Below are positions 30,497 through 35,348 of a DNA stretch of 35,348 bases, in pieces. The number at the start of each line of letters is the position of its first letter. Within the stretch, counting starts at the first letter, position 1. The notes under the pieces were generated by a model. The model was not told the DNA's origin and did not search any database. It saw only the letters and a program-made list of their open reading frames with translations. The position numbers were made by a program, and so were the translations under genes. This stretch comes from a virus, in the IMG/VR virus record IMGVR_UViG_3300009161_002770, positions 1 to 35,348 of that record. The stretch is one strand, 5' to 3'.

Positions 30497-32062
30497 ATGT
30501 TAGATGCGTTTGGCGTAGAACGTTCAGAAATTAGCAAGTCAATCAGTCCTAATCAACTAGCGGCGCTTAGCCGTATAGCTGGGACTGAAGGCGCAGGTGC
30601 TAAGTACGCGACCAAGAAGCTAGCTGCAGCAGCTTCTGGAAAGAAGTCTGCCGCCAGATCTCCTGCGCAAACTGCACGATGGGGTAACGTTTCGCGGAAG
30701 GGACAGAAAGAAGCAGCTAAATCAAGATCTGCTTTGTCTAGCGTTGCTAGGGAGCCAAGAGGGGGAAGCATAGGTTCTATGGAAGCATCAGCCGCAAAGG
30801 CTATTAGAAACAATAGGCCGCTATCACAGAAGTTTAGAGAAGCCGCTCAGCCAAGAGGGCAAAAGGTCCTCCAAGCTGTTGGAACAGGCAGTAGAGCCGT
30901 AGGTACCAGAGTTCGCGCAGTTGGATCAAGCGTTGGTTCAGGAACCGCTAGGGCCGCTAGAGCAGTAGGATCGGGAACTGCTAGAGCCACCAGAGCAGTT
31001 GGATCTGGAACGGCCAGAGCGGGCAGAACATTACGCGCAAGCATGACTAGAACTCCCAGAGCAGCCACTCCTACTACAGCAGCCGCCAAAGCACCCGCTG
31101 CAGCAACTGGAACAGAAGCTGGAACAGCAACGGTTAAGAATAAATCTAGATTTGGTAGAAACGCTGCCCTTATTGGTGGTGGAGCCGCAGTCGGAGCCGG
31201 TGGCATGGCGTATAGCGTAGACAGGAATAACCAGATGATGAGCAAGTCAGCATTCGGCGTAACCCATGAGGTTACTAAAGGACTTCTTCCTAAAATACCG
31301 CCGCAATTTATGGAGGGCGTTAACCCTAACTCTCCAAGGGGAGTAGCGATGCGATTAAAGATTGGCGCGGATAGGGCGACCAACAAGTCAGACACTATTC
31401 GCCGAATTAAATACGCTGATGGGAAAAAAGCAAAAGCTAAAGTTGTTTCCCGCGCCGTCTCAGAAGGAATGGACGATTTAAGACAGGGCTCTAGAAGAAT
31501 TGCTGGAAATTACTACACCAGGACTAAAAGCAAATACGTGCCTTCTGGTCACAGCACCCACACAATGGAGTCCAACGGAGGTCTTATATTCAAGCCACGC
31601 AAAATTGATTTCCGCAACACAGGCGAAGCTGTTATTCCACCTAATTACGAAAAGTTGTATGACTCAGGAATTAAGCTAACCACTGGCGCTAAGGTAGTTG
31701 GCGGATCTGCTGTTGCAGCAGGAGTAGGCGGTGGAGCATACGCATATGACAAGAAGAAGAATGTTTCTAAGTCAGCATTTGGTGTAGACCACTATGTATC
31801 AAAGGGTATATCTGCTGGTGTTATTAAACTCCCGACTCAGATACATTACCCGCGCATGGGAAACCCAACTAAGGCTGTAAACGCTTTTAAGACAGGTGCT
31901 ACAAGAGCCAAGACGGGTGGATCAGGAGTAGCTGGTCAGACCAAGAGGGGCATTGTAGGAGCGTTTAAGAGTTCCCCAGGAACCGTTATGGCTGCAGGAG
32001 CTGTAGGGGCTGGTGGAATAGGAGCCGCTGGATACGGCATGAATAGAAATAAGAGATACTAA
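30497..32062 (+). CDS. DAFGV-tagged protein 2, three-unit polyprotein-like
   Basis: 521 residues. Begins MLDAFGVERSEISKS. The peptide recurs inside at SKSAFGVTHEVTKG (249-262) and SKSAFGVDHYVSKG (424-437). Just before each internal copy lies a Gly/Ala-rich hydrophobic helix (LIGGGAAVGAGGMAYS; VVGGSAVAAGVGGGAYAY) and a charged turn. A third such helix (TVMAAGAVGAGGIGAAGYG) precedes the C-terminus NRNKRY. So the protein is three units of peptide, basic body and glycine-zipper helix. A low-complexity stretch (about 130-200; VGSGTARA repeats) lies in unit 1. The stop overlaps the next ATG (TAATG). Confidence 0.75.
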   Translation: MLDAFGVERSEISKSISPNQLAALSRIAGTEGAGAKYATKKLAAAASGKKSAARSPAQTARWGNVSRKGQKEAAKSRSALSSVAREPRGGSIGSMEASAAKAIRNNRPLSQKFREAAQPRGQKVLQAVGTGSRAVGTRVRAVGSSVGSGTARAARAVGSGTARATRAVGSGTARAGRTLRASMTRTPRAATPTTAAAKAPAAATGTEAGTATVKNKSRFGRNAALIGGGAAVGAGGMAYSVDRNNQMMSKSAFGVTHEVTKGLLPKIPPQFMEGVNPNSPRGVAMRLKIGADRATNKSDTIRRIKYADGKKAKAKVVSRAVSEGMDDLRQGSRRIAGNYYTRTKSKYVPSGHSTHTMESNGGLIFKPRKIDFRNTGEAVIPPNYEKLYDSGIKLTTGAKVVGGSAVAAGVGGGAYAYDKKKNVSKSAFGVDHYVSKGISAGVIKLPTQIHYPRMGNPTKAVNAFKTGATRAKTGGSGVAGQTKRGIVGAFKSSPGTVMAAGAVGAGGIGAAGYGMNRNKRY

Positions 32063-32307
32063 TGCAAGACGCATTCGGAGTAGAGAGATCCGATATTTCT
32101 AAAGGAATAAAGCCTGCTCACATTAACGCGATGGTTAGACATGGACAGCGAACTGGAAACGATGAACTGGTAGCTCGAGCATTGGCAGCTATGAACGGTA
32201 GGGCTGGATCTACAAGTAGGGGCTTATATTGGCGCAGTCAGACCACAAAGCCAGCAGCAGCTAAGAAAAAGGCTAAGGGCCTTCCTTACGTTAGGGGATA
32301 TAACTAA
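32062..32307 (+). CDS. DAFGV-tagged small basic protein 3
   Basis: 81 residues beginning MQDAFGVERSDISKGIKPA. After the shared peptide come a helix (INAMVRHGQRTGNDELVARA) and a basic tail (TTKPAAAKKKAKG). No membrane helix. ATG overlaps the stop of the polyprotein-like gene and its own stop overlaps the next ATG (TAATG in both cases), so the genes are joined with no spacer. Confidence 0.7.
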   Translation: MQDAFGVERSDISKGIKPAHINAMVRHGQRTGNDELVARALAAMNGRAGSTSRGLYWRSQTTKPAAAKKKAKGLPYVRGYN

Positions 32308-32603
32308 TGAAAGACGCATTTGGAGTAGAAGTCTCCAAGGCAATGTTTCCCGGAGCTGCGGCTAGAGTAATCCCAAAAACTTTAAAGTCACTTAAGCCCA
32401 GCCCTTTAGTTGCTTCTAAAGTTAGGCCACCCACTACTGGAATTAAACCTATGACTCCAACGGGTCCTAAGTCAATTAAGCGCAGCCCTTATTCGTCACC
32501 CACTACTGGAATTAAACCTATGACTCCAACGGGTCCTAGAACACCGAGTGGCACCCCAATGACAAACAATGCACGCTTCGCGTCACGAATAAACCCCAGA
32601 TAG
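32307..32603 (+). CDS. DAFGV-tagged Pro/Thr-rich protein 4
   Basis: 98 residues beginning MKDAFGVEVSKAMFPG, a shorter form of the peptide without the RSD insert. Proline-rich and basic, probably disordered. An internal repeat TTGIKPMTPTGP occurs twice, encoded by an exact 42-base repeat. Confidence 0.7.
   Translation: MKDAFGVEVSKAMFPGAAARVIPKTLKSLKPSPLVASKVRPPTTGIKPMTPTGPKSIKRSPYSSPTTGIKPMTPTGPRTPSGTPMTNNARFASRINPR
32428..32538 (+). repeat. Exact 42-base direct repeat inside protein 4
   Basis: 32428-32469 and 32497-32538 are identical and code for PTTGIKPMTPTGP in the same frame, 69 bases apart. Identity at synonymous positions shows a recent duplication. Confidence 0.85.
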
Positions 32604-32610
32604 GTAACTA

Positions 32611-32988
32611 ATGATTGACGCATTTGGAGTAGAGATCTCTAAGGGTATGCCTTCATATCTACGCGGAGCTGTAAAAGCATCTGATGCTGCCGCCAAGGGA
32701 ACCAAGGGCATGGAAATGATGTTCGCGCGTCAAAAGGCGTTACCTGGGTCTATTGGTCGTGCAACTGAAGCAACTATGTGGACTGGCTATAGATCAGCAG
32801 CTCGCACGCAACCAGCAGGAATGTACCAAGCCAATAGAATAGGGAGATACGGTGCGGGAAAAAAGGTTTCCAGCCCTGCTTCTATTAAATACTCTATTAA
32901 ATCGGGTTCTAAGGCAAAGCAAAGAGGCCTTAAATTGCAAAGTACATTAACACCATCTCCTAAGACTAGACCTCTAAGGAACATCTAA
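32611..32988 (+). CDS. DAFGV-tagged basic protein 5
   Basis: 125 residues beginning MIDAFGVEISKGMPS. Basic, Ala/Lys/Arg-rich body (SIKYSIKSGSKAKQRGLKL). Ends in PKTRPLRNI, the same C-terminus as protein 6, and the underlying bases are identical. Ends TAATG with the next gene. Confidence 0.7.
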   Translation: MIDAFGVEISKGMPSYLRGAVKASDAAAKGTKGMEMMFARQKALPGSIGRATEATMWTGYRSAARTQPAGMYQANRIGRYGAGKKVSSPASIKYSIKSGSKAKQRGLKLQSTLTPSPKTRPLRNI

Positions 32989-33298
32989 TGCAAGATGCAT
33001 TCGGTATAGATCGCACTGATATCTCTAAGGGCTTGCCTTCGCCCGCTAAAACATATCTTAAGCTTCGCTATCGCAATATGGGAGACTTCTCTAAACCACA
33101 GGTTAAAAAGCCTAAAAGTAGATATATTAATTTGAAGATGGAATCCAATAAGCACGGTAAGATTGCGCGAGATTACGGCGTACCAGGTATAGGAGAAGAG
33201 CACATCGCTCGAGGTAAATGGTGGAAAGATCTTCGCGACCAAGAATATAGTTCTGCGCTACCAGCTCCTAAGACTAGACCTCTAAGGAACATCTAATG
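32957..33298 (+). repeat. Identical 34-base gene-junction repeat
   Basis: 32957-32990 and 33265-33298 are the same: the last codons (PKTRPLRNI), the stop and the ATG of the next gene. Together with the shared N-terminal peptide they bracket gene 6 completely, as if it were a module inserted or duplicated by homologous exchange at junctions. Confidence 0.85.
32988..33296 (+). CDS. DAFGV-tagged basic protein 6
   Basis: 102 residues beginning MQDAFGIDRTDISKGLPS, the most divergent form of the peptide (Ile for Val, Thr for Ser). Very basic body with many Lys and Arg (KPQVKKPKSRYINLKMESNK). The C-terminus PKTRPLRNI equals that of protein 5 although the bodies differ, so the gene is a mosaic. No known domain. 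Confidence 0.7.
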   Translation: MQDAFGIDRTDISKGLPSPAKTYLKLRYRNMGDFSKPQVKKPKSRYINLKMESNKHGKIARDYGVPGIGEEHIARGKWWKDLRDQEYSSALPAPKTRPLRNI

Positions 33299-34807
33299 AT
33301 TGACGCATTTGGTGTTGAGATAAGCAAGGGCGTTATTCAGCGTACCTACTATGCTGCCCAAGCATCTTCAGCCAACCCAAATGCGGGAGTAAGAGATAAC
33401 GCTAAATTCATCTATAACGCTAGATTAAAGCGGGTAAATAGAGGAAATGTATCTAAGGCTGGAGGTATTCCAACCAAGCTACTTCCTGCTGCCGAAAAGC
33501 TTATAGAATCTCGGGCATTTAAAAGACTTCAGCAAAGTAACATGCACAACAAGATCACAGCGCGTCGCCAAAAGCAGATGGATAAGTGGCTACCTGAAGG
33601 GCAAGGAATGCCCTTAAAAGATGGTGGCGAACCAGCGGCATTTGTTGGGGAAAGAAAGCTTTATAAGCCGGGAGAGTTTTCTGAAACAGTGCGCCCCTCT
33701 ATAGAAAAAGATCCCAAACTACAAGAAATCGAAAATTTGGGACATAGAAGACGCCAAGCAGCGCTAAAGCTTGGCGAAGTAGCCGGTTTAAGAATTGGCG
33801 AATTTAAAGTTTCTAATGCCCAAGGGGTGAAGGGCGCTGAAGCTTTCGCTACCATTTGGCCAACTGGGAGAATAAGACCAGAAGGATTAATCGCCGAAAA
33901 AGGTGACAGGATATCTGGCCCAGCCTTACTTTCTCACTTCAATAGAAAAAACAAAGAAATAGAATCCCCGGGGATGCTTCTAAATGCAGGCATTTACTCA
34001 TCTTCCCCTAAAGAGGCAACTGGTGCAAGAGTTTGGCGTACTAAATCTCTTGATGCTAGATATATGCCAGGCAGAGGAATGGGAAGCTCTGATAAAGAAA
34101 TATTTTATAGTCGTAAAAAGCACGCTGCCGACGTAAAAAGAAATAATAGAGATAAAAATGGGAAAAAATCTGTTATTAACGCCAGAAATTTCACGTCTGG
34201 AAAAGAATTTATAACCCCTGATGGGAAAATAGTTTCCCAAAAAGATATAGACACTATGCACCACATGTCATATAAAAAAGCAATGGCCACTAGAAATCCG
34301 CATGCTGATCCCAATCCTAGTGGAAAACTTAGACTTGGCATACACGGAAGAAAATTAACGGAAGAAGAAATTAAAGGTCTTCGGGTGCACTCTATGAAGG
34401 CTAGAGTTGGCCTGGCACGTCCAAGCGATACGACTTACACGGTTAAGGTAAAAAATCCAGAAACTGGAGTAATTGAACGAAAGAAAGTTGGCTGGACTCC
34501 AGCAATGCACGAATACATGTCAAATATGTCTTGGAATGGGTATGTTAAGGGAAGAACTCCTTTTCTTACCAAGACCAAGAGAGCTACTGTCGGGGCTAGC
34601 GTTGCCGGAGCGGGTTATATAGGGGCCAATAGGGACAGCACCCCGCGTAAGGAATGGACCGAAAACGAGCACCCAAGAGGCTACGGAGGAGAGTTTAGAG
34701 TGAAGGGATACAAGAGCGCTTACAAGTCTGTTTTGGATCGCCAGCGAAAGGTGTCTAAGTCCTCTGAGGGCTCTAATCAGATAAGCTCAAACCTATGGTC
34801 GAGTTAA
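33296..34807 (+). CDS. DAFGV-tagged large protein 7
   Basis: 503 residues beginning MIDAFGVEISKGVIQ. Basic throughout. A Gly/Ala helix (ATVGASVAGAGYIGA) lies near residue 430, as in protein 2. Next is KEWTENEHPRGYGGEFRVKG, resembling the short HPR..GGEF/GRF stretches of phage minor head proteins. The C-terminus has KVSKSSEGSN, which may be a decayed internal copy of the SKSAFGV peptide. The middle (about 170-400) has mixed structure with no enzyme motif I can name. Head-associated role is inferred. Confidence 0.7.
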   Translation: MIDAFGVEISKGVIQRTYYAAQASSANPNAGVRDNAKFIYNARLKRVNRGNVSKAGGIPTKLLPAAEKLIESRAFKRLQQSNMHNKITARRQKQMDKWLPEGQGMPLKDGGEPAAFVGERKLYKPGEFSETVRPSIEKDPKLQEIENLGHRRRQAALKLGEVAGLRIGEFKVSNAQGVKGAEAFATIWPTGRIRPEGLIAEKGDRISGPALLSHFNRKNKEIESPGMLLNAGIYSSSPKEATGARVWRTKSLDARYMPGRGMGSSDKEIFYSRKKHAADVKRNNRDKNGKKSVINARNFTSGKEFITPDGKIVSQKDIDTMHHMSYKKAMATRNPHADPNPSGKLRLGIHGRKLTEEEIKGLRVHSMKARVGLARPSDTTYTVKVKNPETGVIERKKVGWTPAMHEYMSNMSWNGYVKGRTPFLTKTKRATVGASVAGAGYIGANRDSTPRKEWTENEHPRGYGGEFRVKGYKSAYKSVLDRQRKVSKSSEGSNQISSNLWSS

Positions 34808-34817
34808 AGGACGCGAA

Positions 34818-35348
34818 ATGAAAGACGCATTTGGTGTAGAGCGTATTTCTAAGGGCGCGAATCCGGCAAATCCAGCGCAAATAGTAGGACAGTTAAAATT
34901 ATTTCCGCTTAAAGGCATGACAAGAGCAACAAGAGCAAAAAGGCTCCCATATAAGCAGCCTAAGTTTAGACGAAGCCAAGAAAAACAAATAAAAGGGCAA
35001 ACATATTTATCCGTTCCAAGGGGCCGTCAATCCGGTGGTAAAGAATTTAAAATAAATTCATCCGGGCCAGGAAGAAAGACGTCTAATGCTTTATCTCCAG
35101 AGGGGCAACAAAAACTTGCAAACAAACTAAAAGAACTGGATAGAAAATATGCCGGTCGTTTTGCTTCACAGGGGCCAAAAGTATCAAGAAACGACCCCTC
35201 GGACACGACTGGTGGCCAGGGAGCGGGCGCCAGAAAAGCAGTAAACGTAATTAGATTGTCTGGAAGGCAAAGAGTCGGCAAATCTGACGCATTTGGCGTT
35301 GAGGTATCTAAAGGCGTGCCTCATTTCCCTGACTGGATGCACGCTAGG
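34818..35348 (+). CDS. DAFGV-tagged basic protein 8, 3' end off window
   Basis: 177 codons visible, beginning MKDAFGVERISKGANP, with no stop before the window end. Highly basic (TRATRAKRLPYKQPKFRRSQ). An internal copy of the peptide, KSDAFGVEVSKGVPHF, appears at 155-170, so this is a second in-frame fusion of cassette units. Nothing else recognised. A GGACGCGAA stretch before the ATG is a weak SD. Confidence 0.7.
   Translation, partial: MKDAFGVERISKGANPANPAQIVGQLKLFPLKGMTRATRAKRLPYKQPKFRRSQEKQIKGQTYLSVPRGRQSGGKEFKINSSGPGRKTSNALSPEGQQKLANKLKELDRKYAGRFASQGPKVSRNDPSDTTGGQGAGARKAVNVIRLSGRQRVGKSDAFGVEVSKGVPHFPDWMHAR

Noticed and set aside
30847-31395. 182-codon minus-strand frame inside the tagged polyprotein gene
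   Set aside because: It is a hydrophobic shadow of the Ala/Gly/Arg-rich plus-strand sequence and has no SD; the plus frame has the conserved tags.

Overview
The window is 35 kb of a tailed double-stranded DNA phage genome, with no sign of bacterial chromosome. Three genes point to an actinobacterial host: a WhiB-family iron-sulfur regulator (29118-29573), a resuscitation-promoting-factor (Rpf) type muralytic protein (23482-24000) and promoter/start arrangements that fit leaderless mRNAs. Base composition is near-balanced, not strongly GC-rich, which would suit a moderate-GC actinobacterium such as a freshwater lineage. That host assignment is inference. No integrase, excisionase-integrase pair or clear lysogeny repressor is visible, so a lytic life style is more likely.

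Layout. (1) 1-3534 (+): the 3' part of a tape measure gene. (2) 3554-14608 (-): a leftward block of about 24 mostly small genes of unknown function. It includes zinc-knuckle proteins, two tRNAs (Arg-UCU and a CAU-anticodon tRNA), an AAA+ ATPase with small membrane proteins beside it, and a membrane-anchored protein. (3) 14609-15028: a divergent control region with promoters on both strands. (4) 15029-23079 (+): replication and recombination genes, namely DnaB-like helicase, DnaG-like primase, a MerR/AT-hook protein, a gp32-like ssDNA-binding protein, a DnaE-type polymerase, an HNH endonuclease and a Cas4/RecB-like nuclease. (5) 23482-27543 (+): Rpf-like lysin, small genes, a collagen-like tail fibre and other probable virion proteins, then a glycosyltransferase. 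(6) 28634-30000 (+): RuvC-like resolvase, WhiB and an HTH protein that may be the small terminase. (7) 30054-35348 (+): a cassette of eight basic proteins that all start with the same short peptide, consensus DAFGV(E/D)..(I/V)SK(G/A/S). The last one runs off the window.

The most unusual features are four. First, the DAFGV cassette: the peptide is the N-terminus of eight adjacent proteins and recurs inside two of them, so one 521-residue protein reads like three cassette members fused in frame. Its position between a terminase-like gene and the off-window structural genes suggests a capsid-targeting or processing signal; this is inference. Second, the leftward block repeatedly uses a near-consensus promoter lying on the stop codon of one gene, followed by a structured leader with a terminator-like hairpin just ahead of the next Shine-Dalgarno (SD) site. 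This occurs at 9.7, 10.8, 12.4 and 14.4 kb. Third, the gp32-like gene ends on a T-run where a -1 shift would add a 56-residue acidic tail of the kind T4 gp32 has. Fourth, a tRNA-like minihelix sits directly on the start of the polymerase gene.

All function calls come from reading motifs by eye. No database search was possible, and protein names are family-level.
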